Assembly: GCA_020052975.1 (NCBI GenBank)
Contig: JAGVOC010000360.1
Span: forward strand, 1-12,957
DNA: 12,957 nucleotides
Reading direction: 5' to 3'
Origin: Desulfobacterales bacterium
GTDB lineage: Bacteria; Desulfobacterota; Desulfobacteria; Desulfobacterales; RPRI01
Below the pieces are notes generated by a model. The model had not been told where the DNA came from. It did not search any database and worked only from the letters and a program-made list of their open reading frames with translations. Made by a program: the position numbers and the translations under genes. This document shows positions 1 through 7,176 of this stretch, in pieces. Every line of letters starts with the position of its first letter. The stretch's first letter is position 1.

Positions 1-84
1 AGAGATTTCCTTGAAGCCAAAAAGTTAGTTGCCTCTGCCAAGTCAATTCCTTCTAAACTCAAAAAGAAGTACGGCTTTTTATAA
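1..84 (+). CDS. C-terminal end of an unidentified gene (5' part outside window)
   Basis: Frame 1 is open from the first base and reads RDFLEAKKLVASAKSIPSKL followed by KKKYGFL and a TAA stop. It has a Lys-rich, helix-like tail. Nothing upstream is visible, so neither length nor family can be judged and I do not recognise it. It lies on the same strand as the BRO-N remnant that follows after 155 bp. The reading frame is plausible because codon use resembles that of the real genes here, but 27 codons are weak evidence. Confidence 0.4.
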   Translation, partial: RDFLEAKKLVASAKSIPSKLKKKYGFL

Positions 85-239
85 ACCATTAAAATTCATT
101 GACAAACCATGGGTAATGTGGTCTTTTAAATCCGCATTTCGACAGCCCAATCAAGATCTTATTCGTCCGGCAGGACGCATTACATATAGAAGTTTTTTTA
201 TCCATGTGCTCCCCAAAGTCTGTTCTATGGAGGCTGAGA

Positions 240-497
240 ATGAATAGCGAACGATCCCTTGTTGCTTTTGAGAAGCATAAAATCCGCAGAATTTATGATG
301 AAAAATCTGAAACATGGTTTTTTTCTATTATTGATGTTGTCGGTGCGTTGACCTACAGCTTAAATCCTCGTGATTATTGGTTTAAAATGAAAATTAGAGT
401 TAGAACCGAGGACGGGTTTGAACTGTCGACAAATTGTCGACAGTTCAAAATGAAAGCCCCTGATGGGAAAATGAGGGAAACCTATGATCTCGGATAA
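240..497 (+). pseudogene. BRO-N domain (phage antirepressor-like) gene, truncated
   Basis: The 85-residue product opens with SLVAFEKHKIRRIYDEKSET, then WFFSIIDVVGAL, NPRDYWFKMK, ELSTNCRQF and KAPDGKMRET. This is the ordered core of the BRO-N family, found in phage antirepressors and related chromosomal proteins that are thought to bind DNA. The start at 240 is supported by GGAGG at 229-233, six bases upstream. From family knowledge, full proteins continue after the RET motif for well over 100 more residues. Here the frame reads YDLG and stops, so homology is lost near codon 81 and the gene is a 5' fragment, broken by frameshift or deletion. No continuation was recognised in 498-691. The 33-bp palindrome at 417-449 lies inside the coding sequence. 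It probably marks the phage-derived edge of the defence island. Confidence 0.75.
417..449. repeat. Perfect 33-bp palindrome inside the BRO-N coding sequence
   Basis: Arms of 16 bases, TTTGAACTGTCGACAA (417-432) and TTGTCGACAGTTCAAA (434-449), are exact reverse complements around one central A at 433. Base pairing ends at 416/450. In frame it encodes FELSTNCRQF. There is no T-tract, and it lies mid-gene, so it is not a terminator. Confidence 0.95.
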
Positions 498-578
498 GTT
501 TTCCCCTATTACTATAATCAATTCGAAAAAGTATCCGGATAAGGAAAAAGGGGAAAGCTGTCAGAAGGTTGTTTTTAT

Positions 579-683
579 ATGAAAAAAAGCATTGTATTTG
601 CTACAGGGGGAAAAATAGAAACGCATGAAAACATGGGCGTCCATATGCACCTCTTGCTGGGTTATGTCATAGGTAAGGAATAA
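579..683 (+). CDS. Possible small ORF of 34 codons, unidentified
   Basis: An ATG at 579, preceded by AGAAGG about eleven bases upstream, opens a frame starting MKKSIVFATGG and ending GYVIGKE, with stop at 681-683. It ends 8 bp before the MauJ-like gene. I do not recognise it. There is no clear membrane segment, although the His/Met-rich middle HENMGVHMHLLLGY is mildly hydrophobic. It may be a chance frame or debris between the BRO-N remnant and the next gene. Confidence 0.2.
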   Translation: MKKSIVFATGGKIETHENMGVHMHLLLGYVIGKE

Positions 684-691
684 TTATAACG

Positions 692-1990
692 ATGAGATGG
701 TGGACATTCGCAATAGGAACATTTAATCTTGCTTGGCCAACTGAGAAAACAACCGTCGATTACGATGGTAACCAATTTCTTCTTAGCCCAGAGAGCGATG
801 ACTTATTGCCCTCCGTTTCAATTCGTTGTCCGAAGGAGGTGACTCAGGAAGAGGTTAAATTATCGGTCAATAGATTTTTGAGTTCCTTATGCTGGGCCAA
901 AGAAGGTGGCGCACATGTTCTTTTTGGGGTCGGTTCGAGCGGAAGAACCCCAACAAATGCTGGAAAATCAAAAATTAGATATGTATGTCACAGATTGCGG
1001 ACTGATTATCTACCAAAACCTAATGATGAAAAGGCCTACCGAGCGCTTGCACTGTTTCGAGAAGCATTAAGTGTGAACACTATTCCTTATCAATTTCTGG
1101 GATTTTATAAGGTCATAAATGTCCTTTTCGATAAAGGCAATGATCAAAAGGCATGGATTAACACAAATATTACTAACGTTAAGGATTTTCAGGCAGTCAA
1201 GCGTATAGAGGATCTCAAAAAGACAGTTTCTGATTTTGGCGAGTACTTGTATGAATCTGGTAGATGTGCTGTTGCCCATGCTTTTGCTCATCCAACAGTT
1301 GACCCCGACATTCCGTCAGAGATTTCTCAACTTGCAATGGATTTGCCTATTGTTCGTGCACTTGCTAAAATTCTCATAGAAACTGAACTAAACGTAATTA
1401 CAGAAGCCACCTATCGGCAACGGCATTTATATGAACTACAAGGGTTTGCAGATATAATAGGATCTGAGAATGTTCGCAAATTAAAGGCTGTTGAACCTAT
1501 ACATGAAAATTTGACCGATTTGTTTCCAACGCTTTCTATCCGTCTACGAGAACATGACCATTTTAAAGCATTTGAAAGTATGACGGTAAAAACCGTCAAA
1601 CAAATAGATTCAAATCTTTTTCTCTTGCTTCAATCACAAGACGGATTGTGCATAGTGGAACTGCAACTGAATTTTGCCGAGTGGAGATTGGTATTTAACT
1701 CCGATTGCGGGATAGATATAAAGGATGATAACGAAAAAACTGTAACCCCTATTTACTATTGTATTGATCGGGTGAAATTTCTTCGCGGCCATCTGTTAAA
1801 TGGCCAAGTCGAGATATACAATGCATCTACTAACCGGTTATTGGCAAGAACTGATCCACTCCTTCCATGCAATATAGATATCAAGGCATCAACAGAAAAT
1901 TTGGATACGATAGTAGATCAATATGAAAAAGAGATATCTGCCCGAAAAGAACAAGCATTTAGATGTACGGAAGATAAATGTGAACACTAA
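692..1990 (+). CDS. MauJ-like protein with HEPN-type RX4H motif
   Basis: A 432-residue soluble protein with no signal peptide or membrane segment. Residues 110-200 form a helical region containing LFREALS, FLGFYKVINVLFDKG and RCAVAHAFAHPTVDPD. The last of these resembles proteins annotated as methylamine utilization MauJ (recalled, not searched). R191-x4-H196 fits the RX4-6H signature of HEPN domains, many of which are ribonucleases or nucleic-acid-binding partners in defence and toxin systems. The C-terminal half (from about 280) looks beta-rich and is unrecognised. No methylamine genes are near. Instead it precedes hsdR by 50 bp on the same strand, which suggests an accessory defence role rather than amine metabolism (inference). 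The start at 692 has only a weak AAGGA about 12 bases upstream, so a slightly different start is possible. Confidence 0.7.
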   Translation: MRWWTFAIGTFNLAWPTEKTTVDYDGNQFLLSPESDDLLPSVSIRCPKEVTQEEVKLSVNRFLSSLCWAKEGGAHVLFGVGSSGRTPTNAGKSKIRYVCHRLRTDYLPKPNDEKAYRALALFREALSVNTIPYQFLGFYKVINVLFDKGNDQKAWINTNITNVKDFQAVKRIEDLKKTVSDFGEYLYESGRCAVAHAFAHPTVDPDIPSEISQLAMDLPIVRALAKILIETELNVITEATYRQRHLYELQGFADIIGSENVRKLKAVEPIHENLTDLFPTLSIRLREHDHFKAFESMTVKTVKQIDSNLFLLLQSQDGLCIVELQLNFAEWRLVFNSDCGIDIKDDNEKTVTPIYYCIDRVKFLRGHLLNGQVEIYNASTNRLLARTDPLLPCNIDIKASTENLDTIVDQYEKEISARKEQAFRCTEDKCEH

Positions 1991-2017
1991 ACGTTCAATC
2001 AGAATAAAGAGAATATT

Positions 2018-2044
2018 ATGAATTCTGGAAATAAAACAGAATGA
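2018..2044 (+). other. Possible 8-codon leader cistron overlapping the hsdR start
   Basis: ATG at 2018 reads MNSGNKTE and stops at TGA 2042-2044, overlapping the hsdR ATG at 2041 in the arrangement ATGA. A purine-rich AAAGAGA lies just upstream of 2018, whereas hsdR has only a weak, distant GGAAA. Translational coupling through this mini-cistron is possible, but it could be coincidence. Confidence 0.2.
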
Positions 2045-4728
2045 CAGAAAGTGAATGGAAAACCCGTAAAACCCGAATTGATGCCCAGTTGAAATCGCTT
2101 AATCCTAAATGGGATATTGTTCAATACAAAGAAGGCATGGACTTTCCCAGTCTTTCACGCCATGCCGTTGAAGAGTACCCTACCGCAAACGGCCCTGCCG
2201 ATTACGCCTTGTTTGTTAATGGCAGTTTGCTTGGCATATTGGAGGCCAAGAAAGTCTCTGTCAATCCGCAAAATGTTCTGGAGCAGGCAAAGCGATATTC
2301 TTCGGGATGCAAAAAGGCTATCGGCTCCTGGGGCAATTTCAAAGTTCCGTTCCTGTATGCTTCAAACGGTACTCAAATCTGGTTTGCCGATGTGCGGGAA
2401 GAAAATTACTATGCAAGGGAACTTCTTGATTTCCATACAAGCGACGCGCTTGAAGAAATGTTTGCAAAGGATTACCCGACCTGTAAAAAATGGCTCAAGC
2501 TGATGCCAAATGATATTGACCGCTTACGCCCCTACCAGAAGGAAGCCATTGCCGAAGTCGAGAACGGAATCATTGAGAATAAGCGTCGCATGATGCTTGC
2601 CATGGCAACAGGAACAGGCAAGACTTTTACCACCGTTTCAATGGTTTATCGTCTTATCAAATCAGGTTATGCGCGCAGGATTCTATTTCTTGTTGACAGG
2701 CGGGCATTGGCAGCTCAGGCTTCACAGGCATTCGCTTCTTTCATTACACCGAGCGGAAACAAATTTAATCAGGAATACGAGGTATTCAGTCAACGTTTTA
2801 AGAAAGAAGATTTTGAAGAAGGTGAAGCGTTTGATATCGGGGTCATGCCCAACAAATATCTCATGGCGCCGGATACCGGTCATACATTTGTTTACGTCGC
2901 AACAATACAGCGGATGGCGATAAACCTTTTCGGCCGGGAAGGTTCTTTTGCCCAGGACACAAGCGACCCGGATATTGATGACGATGCCGATAAAATCAGC
3001 GTTCCGATTCATGCATTTGATATTATTATTGCCGATGAGTGCCACAGAGGCTACACATCAAAAGATACGAATATCTGGCGTTCCGTTCTCAACCATTTTG
3101 ATGCTGTTAAAATAGGACTCACTGCAACACCCGCATCTCATACAGTAGCATACTTCGGCAATCCGATTTACCGTTATGCTGTTGAAAAAGCTGTTCTTGA
3201 GGGTTTCTTGGTTGATTATCAGGCTGTAAAGATTAAATCGGACGTCAGGCTTAATGGAATATTCCTTAAAGAAGGTGAAAAAGTCGGATTAAAAGACCCC
3301 GAAACAGGCAAGGAACTTATTGACGAACTGGAAGACGAACGGGTATTCGACTCTCAAGAGGTTGAAAGAAAAATTACCTCACCGGACAGTAACCGTAAAA
3401 TTCTTGAAGAGATTGCCAAGTTCGGGCGGGAACATGAAGAGAAAACAGGCCGGTTTCCGAAAACCCTTATTTTCGCGGTAAATGATATTCCGCATATCTC
3501 CCACGCCGATCAGCTTGTCCGCATAGCACGTGAAGTTTTTGGCAGGGGCGATGACTTTGTTCAAAAAATCACCGGCAGCCCATCAGTGGACAGGCCACTT
3601 GAAAAGATCCGACGCTTTCGCAATCGCCCCTTTCCTTCCATAGTAGTTACGGTTGACATGCTTTCAACCGGCGTGGATATTCCAGCGCTTGAGTTCATTG
3701 TCTTTTTACGCCCGGTCAAATCCCGTATTCTCTGGACACAGATGCTTGGTCGCGGCACACGGAAATGCCCGGATATTAATAAGGGATATTTCACTATTTT
3801 TGACTGCTTTGACGGAACCTTGATTGAATACTTCAAAGACTCAACCGATTTTGTTATTGAGATGGAAGAAACCGGGGAAACAGTCACCATACAGCAGATT
3901 ATTGAAAACATCTGGAGCAATATAGAACGGGATTACAACACCAAACGTCTTATCAAACGGTTAAGGCGGATTGCCGATACAATGAGCGCAAAGGCGCGGG
4001 GGGATTTTTCCGCTTTTATTCCAGATGGCGATATGGGTAAATTCGCCGGTGAACTTCGGGAAAACCTGAAAAACCGGTTTTCCGAGACCATGGGAATCCT
4101 TAGAAATAAAGATTTCCAGGATCTGCTCGTAAATTATGACCATGCAAAAAATCCTTTTTATGTTACCTACAGTACACAAGATTCTGTTTCCTCAGAATAT
4201 GTGTTCAAAATTGCGGAAAAACATTTAAAGCCCGCTGATTATCTTGATGCGTTTTCGAAATTTATTCATTCAAATAAGGATAAAATAGATAGCCTGTCCA
4301 TACTCTTTAAGAACCCCCGCAAATGGAATACAAAAGCACTAAAGGATATCCGGCAAGCCCTTAAGATAAGTTTCTTCGATGAAGAAAAAATACGCGATGC
4401 CCATAAGCTTTCAGGTCATAAGGCAATGGCCGATATTATTTCCATGGTGAAAAACGCGGACAGCGCCCAGAATCCGCTTCTGACAGCGGAAGAGAGGGTG
4501 GATAAAGCCATTTCGGAAATCTTTTCAACCCTTTCCTTAAATGATGAGCAGAAAACATGGTTGGGATATATACGCGAGCACCTTGTTATCAATCTCGCCA
4601 TTGAAAAAGAAGTTTTCGACCTGGTTCCCGTACTGGAAAGGCGCGGCGGACTGGCAAAAGCCCAAAAGATATTCGGTCCTGTGCTGGATTCAATTATAGA
4701 TGAAATAAACTACAAATTGGCAGCGTAA
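2041..4728 (+). CDS. hsdR: Type I restriction enzyme, R subunit (HsdR)
   Basis: 895 residues, the motor-nuclease subunit of a type I restriction-modification complex. It translocates DNA using ATP and cleaves unmodified DNA at a distance. The N-terminal nuclease domain shows the PD-(D/E)xK pattern: D54 in PADYALF, then E68-A-K70. The superfamily 2 helicase core shows Walker A MATGTGKT (188-195), DECH (332-335), TATPASHT (361-368), VTVDMLSTGVDIP (536-548) and motif VI QMLGRGTRKCP (567-577). Residues from about 690 to the end fit the EcoEI-type R C-terminal domain. Length and motif set look intact. The start ATG at 2041 aligns with the usual family N-terminus (MTE-, then IDAQLK). The downstream hsdM begins 10 nt after the stop, so the two are co-transcribed. 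Confidence 0.95.
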   Translation: MTESEWKTRKTRIDAQLKSLNPKWDIVQYKEGMDFPSLSRHAVEEYPTANGPADYALFVNGSLLGILEAKKVSVNPQNVLEQAKRYSSGCKKAIGSWGNFKVPFLYASNGTQIWFADVREENYYARELLDFHTSDALEEMFAKDYPTCKKWLKLMPNDIDRLRPYQKEAIAEVENGIIENKRRMMLAMATGTGKTFTTVSMVYRLIKSGYARRILFLVDRRALAAQASQAFASFITPSGNKFNQEYEVFSQRFKKEDFEEGEAFDIGVMPNKYLMAPDTGHTFVYVATIQRMAINLFGREGSFAQDTSDPDIDDDADKISVPIHAFDIIIADECHRGYTSKDTNIWRSVLNHFDAVKIGLTATPASHTVAYFGNPIYRYAVEKAVLEGFLVDYQAVKIKSDVRLNGIFLKEGEKVGLKDPETGKELIDELEDERVFDSQEVERKITSPDSNRKILEEIAKFGREHEEKTGRFPKTLIFAVNDIPHISHADQLVRIAREVFGRGDDFVQKITGSPSVDRPLEKIRRFRNRPFPSIVVTVDMLSTGVDIPALEFIVFLRPVKSRILWTQMLGRGTRKCPDINKGYFTIFDCFDGTLIEYFKDSTDFVIEMEETGETVTIQQIIENIWSNIERDYNTKRLIKRLRRIADTMSAKARGDFSAFIPDGDMGKFAGELRENLKNRFSETMGILRNKDFQDLLVNYDHAKNPFYVTYSTQDSVSSEYVFKIAEKHLKPADYLDAFSKFIHSNKDKIDSLSILFKNPRKWNTKALKDIRQALKISFFDEEKIRDAHKLSGHKAMADIISMVKNADSAQNPLLTAEERVDKAISEIFSTLSLNDEQKTWLGYIREHLVINLAIEKEVFDLVPVLERRGGLAKAQKIFGPVLDSIIDEINYKLAA

Positions 4729-4738
4729 AGGAAGTTTG

Positions 4739-6139
4739 ATGTCTGATATTGTAAATAAACTATGGGGAATGTGCCATACTCTCCGGCATGACGGCATTGA
4801 TTACGGTGATTATATAGAACAGCTTACCTATCTGCTGTTCATGAAAATGGCTGATGAAAAAAGCGTTGACCTTCCCCGAAACTGCGATTGGGAATCGTTG
4901 AAAAGCAAATCCGGCACAGAACTGACAGACCATTATCTGATGGTTTTGCAAAAGCTCCGTGATGCAAAAGGCTTGCTCGGTGATATATTTGCCCAATCAA
5001 TGCCTAAATTCAACAACCCGGTCAATCTGAAAAGAATCATCACCATGATTGACGCCGAAGAGTGGTCAAGCCTCGATGTGGATGTAAAAGCCGAAGCCTT
5101 TGAAGGGCTGCTTGAAAAAGCGGCAAGTGAAGGGAAAAAAGGCGCCGGACAATATTTTACTCCGCGTATGCTGATTCGATCCATTATAAAACTTATGCAG
5201 CCCGACCCGCTTTTCAATAAGGAAATGAAAATTTGCGACCCAGCCTGCGGCACCGGCGGTTTTCTGGTGGCAGCTTACGAATGGCTGATTCAAAAAACAA
5301 AAGGCGCGATACCGCTTGATGATGTGAAGCGGATTAAAGAAAGTACCTACTTCGGCCAGGACCTTGTAGCCCGACCCCGCAGACTTGCGCTGATGAATCT
5401 TTTTCTGCATGGCTTGAAACCGACAATTTATCTGGGCGATACCATTTACGAACCCGACAGGGGCGAGAGATATGATGTCATTCTCACCAATCCGCCCTTC
5501 GGAACAAAAGGCGCAGGACAGGCCCCCGCCCGTGACGATTTTACGATTGCCACTTCCAACAAACAGCTTAATTTCGTCGAGCACATTCTCACTATCCTGA
5601 AACCTGGCGGAAGAGCGGCGATTGTTTTGCCCGATAACTGCCTTTTTGAAGACAAGGCTGGTGAGGTATTTGAAATTGTGATGGCAGACTGCAACGTCCA
5701 TACGATTTTGAGGCTCCCGCGCGGGACTTTTGTGCCGTATGCCAACGCTCAAGCCAATGTGGTTTTCTTTCAAAAAGGCAGACCCACCGAAAAGGTGTGG
5801 ATTTACGACTGCCGATCCAACATTCCAAGCTGCACCAAGAAAGACCGCCCGCTGACCGCCGAAATGTTCACCGACTTTGAGAAATACTATGGCAAAGACC
5901 CCAACGGGAACAGCAAGCGCCAGGACCGGGGGCCGGAAGGCCGTTTCCGCTCGTTTCATATCAGCGAAATCAAAGAACGCGGATACAAATTGGATATCAA
6001 GTGGCTGAAGGATGACACCCTGGATGATCCTAACGATTTACCTGAACCGGCTGATTTGATTGCTGAAGCAGTGAGCGAACTGGAAGCAGTAGTGGATGAG
6101 TTGAATGAAATCACTGTCATGCTGGAACGTGAATCATGA
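4739..6139 (+). CDS. hsdM: Type I DNA methyltransferase subunit (HsdM)
   Basis: 466 residues, the N6-adenine methyltransferase subunit, which works with HsdS to protect host DNA. The N-terminal helical bundle contains YIEQLTYLLFMKMADE. It is followed by GAGQYFTPR (135-143), the S-adenosylmethionine motif DPACGTGGF (167-175), FGQDLVARPRRLALMN, and the catalytic NPPF (251-254). The C-terminal ADLIAEAVSELEAVVDEL is a likely coiled coil for subunit contacts. I chose the ATG at 4739 over a TTG at 4736 because AAGGA (4728-4732) then has a six-base spacer. That Shine-Dalgarno overlaps the hsdR stop. The stop overlaps the start of the next gene (ATGA at 6136-6139), so translation is probably coupled. 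Confidence 0.95.
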   Translation: MSDIVNKLWGMCHTLRHDGIDYGDYIEQLTYLLFMKMADEKSVDLPRNCDWESLKSKSGTELTDHYLMVLQKLRDAKGLLGDIFAQSMPKFNNPVNLKRIITMIDAEEWSSLDVDVKAEAFEGLLEKAASEGKKGAGQYFTPRMLIRSIIKLMQPDPLFNKEMKICDPACGTGGFLVAAYEWLIQKTKGAIPLDDVKRIKESTYFGQDLVARPRRLALMNLFLHGLKPTIYLGDTIYEPDRGERYDVILTNPPFGTKGAGQAPARDDFTIATSNKQLNFVEHILTILKPGGRAAIVLPDNCLFEDKAGEVFEIVMADCNVHTILRLPRGTFVPYANAQANVVFFQKGRPTEKVWIYDCRSNIPSCTKKDRPLTAEMFTDFEKYYGKDPNGNSKRQDRGPEGRFRSFHISEIKERGYKLDIKWLKDDTLDDPNDLPEPADLIAEAVSELEAVVDELNEITVMLERES

Positions 6140-7176
6140 AAAAATCAGTTATAGCCCAGAGTTTCTTCATAGATATCAGGACTATACTTGAGAATGCACG
6201 GCAAAAAGCCTATTCTGCGGTTAATTTCGCAATGGTTGAAGCCTATTGGCAGATCGGCAAACGGATTGTTGAGGAAGAACAGCAGGGGAAAAATCGCGCA
6301 GGCTACGGCGAACACCTTATCAGAGAGCTTTCAAAATCCCTCACATCGGAATTCGGGAAAGGATTTTCTCTAGCTAATCTCTGGAATTTCAGGCAGTTCT
6401 ATCAAACATTCTCGGATGAACAGATTCTCTACACACTGTGTAGAGAATTGAACTGGTCTCAGTTAAGACTTATCATGCGTGTGGAAAATCCCCAGGCAAG
6501 GTTGTATTACCTTCAGGAAGCAGGAAAAGTGCGCTGGAGTGTTCGCCAGCTTGAAAGGAATATCAATTCTCTTTATTACGAACGGCTTCTTTCCTCGCAG
6601 GACAAACAAATCGCGTTAAAAGCGGAAAACCTGTTTGAAAAAGTGTCACCACAAGACTTTATCAAGGACCCCTATGTTCTTGAATTTCTCAACCTTCCGG
6701 AAAATCCTGTACCACAGGAAAAGGAAATCGAATCGGCCATTATGAACAATCTTTCCTCGTTCCTTCTGGAACTGGGTAAGGGGTTTTCGTTTGTCGGGCG
6801 GCAGTTTCGAATCAGTACCGAGACGAAACATTTTTATATCGACCTCGTTTTTTATAACTATTTGCTTAAATGTTTTGTATTAATTGATCTCAAAACATCG
6901 GAATTGATCCATCAGGATATCGGCCAGATGGATATGTACGTCCGCATGTTTGACGATCTGAAAACACAGCCGGACGACAATCCGACCATCGGCATTATTC
7001 TCTGCACACAAAAAGACGAGACTGTTGTGCGATACTCGGTGCTTAAAGAGAATGAACAGCTTTTCGCCACGAAATACCGCCTGATCCTGCCGACGGAAGA
7101 AGAGCTGAAGGCCGAGTTGGAAAGAGAGAAGCGGCTTTTTCTGGAACATAAGGCGGAAGAAAAGGGGCTGGAATGA
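6136..7176 (+). CDS. DUF1016/YhcG-family PD-(D/E)xK nuclease-like protein
   Basis: 346 residues. The N-terminal half (about 1-150) is the helical DUF1016 N domain, with VNFAMVEAYWQIGKRIVEEE, GKGFSLANLWNFRQFY and LYTLCRELNWSQLR. The C-terminal half is a nuclease-like fold with YIDLVFYN (D236), VLIDLKTSEL (D251-x-K253) and DIGQMDMYV (Q264). This reads as a D-DxK-Q variant of the PD-(D/E)xK site with Asp in the usual Glu position, so activity is plausible but unproven. The gene overlaps hsdM by four bases at its start and hsdS at its end, placing it in the same translationally coupled unit. Homologues are known next to type I systems, but their role there is not established. It could be an extra nuclease, a recombination or repair factor, or an assembly partner. 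A perfect 25-bp palindrome lies inside at 6424-6448. Confidence 0.9.
   Translation: MKKSVIAQSFFIDIRTILENARQKAYSAVNFAMVEAYWQIGKRIVEEEQQGKNRAGYGEHLIRELSKSLTSEFGKGFSLANLWNFRQFYQTFSDEQILYTLCRELNWSQLRLIMRVENPQARLYYLQEAGKVRWSVRQLERNINSLYYERLLSSQDKQIALKAENLFEKVSPQDFIKDPYVLEFLNLPENPVPQEKEIESAIMNNLSSFLLELGKGFSFVGRQFRISTETKHFYIDLVFYNYLLKCFVLIDLKTSELIHQDIGQMDMYVRMFDDLKTQPDDNPTIGIILCTQKDETVVRYSVLKENEQLFATKYRLILPTEEELKAELEREKRLFLEHKAEEKGLE
6424..6448. repeat. Perfect 25-bp palindrome inside the DUF1016 coding sequence
   Basis: Arms of 12 bases, ATTCTCTACACA (6424-6435) and TGTGTAGAGAAT (6437-6448), are exact reverse complements around one central C at 6436. Pairing ends at 6423/6449. In frame it encodes ILYTLCREL in the N-terminal domain. 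As in the BRO-N palindrome, the centre is one base and the right arm encodes Cys-Arg followed by Glu or Gln. Confidence 0.95.

Noticed and set aside
99..129. TTGACA-like -35 element upstream of the BRO-N gene
   Set aside because: The only -10 candidate (TTTTAA at 124-129) has a 19-base spacer and poor match. This is not enough to call a sigma-70 promoter.
29..247. 72-codon open frame before the BRO-N remnant
   Set aside because: It overlaps the end of the upstream gene and the BRO-N start, lacks a clear ribosome binding site, and its product resembles nothing I know. The frame reading at 1-84 and the start at 240 explain the region better.
417..449. The BRO-N palindrome as a transcription terminator
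   Set aside because: There is no T-run on either side, and the position is inside a conserved coding motif.
500..556. TTTCCCC / GGGGAAA pair as a terminator after the BRO-N remnant
   Set aside because: The arms are 43 bases apart with no T-run, and pairing is weak.
4736..4738. TTG as the hsdM start
   Set aside because: The ATG three bases on has a six-base spacing from AAGGA and is the more common start codon.
5066..5959. 297-codon open frame on the minus strand
   Set aside because: It lies entirely antisense to hsdM, whose catalytic motifs are intact. The translation shows no recognisable domain, so it is a shadow of hsdM codon use.
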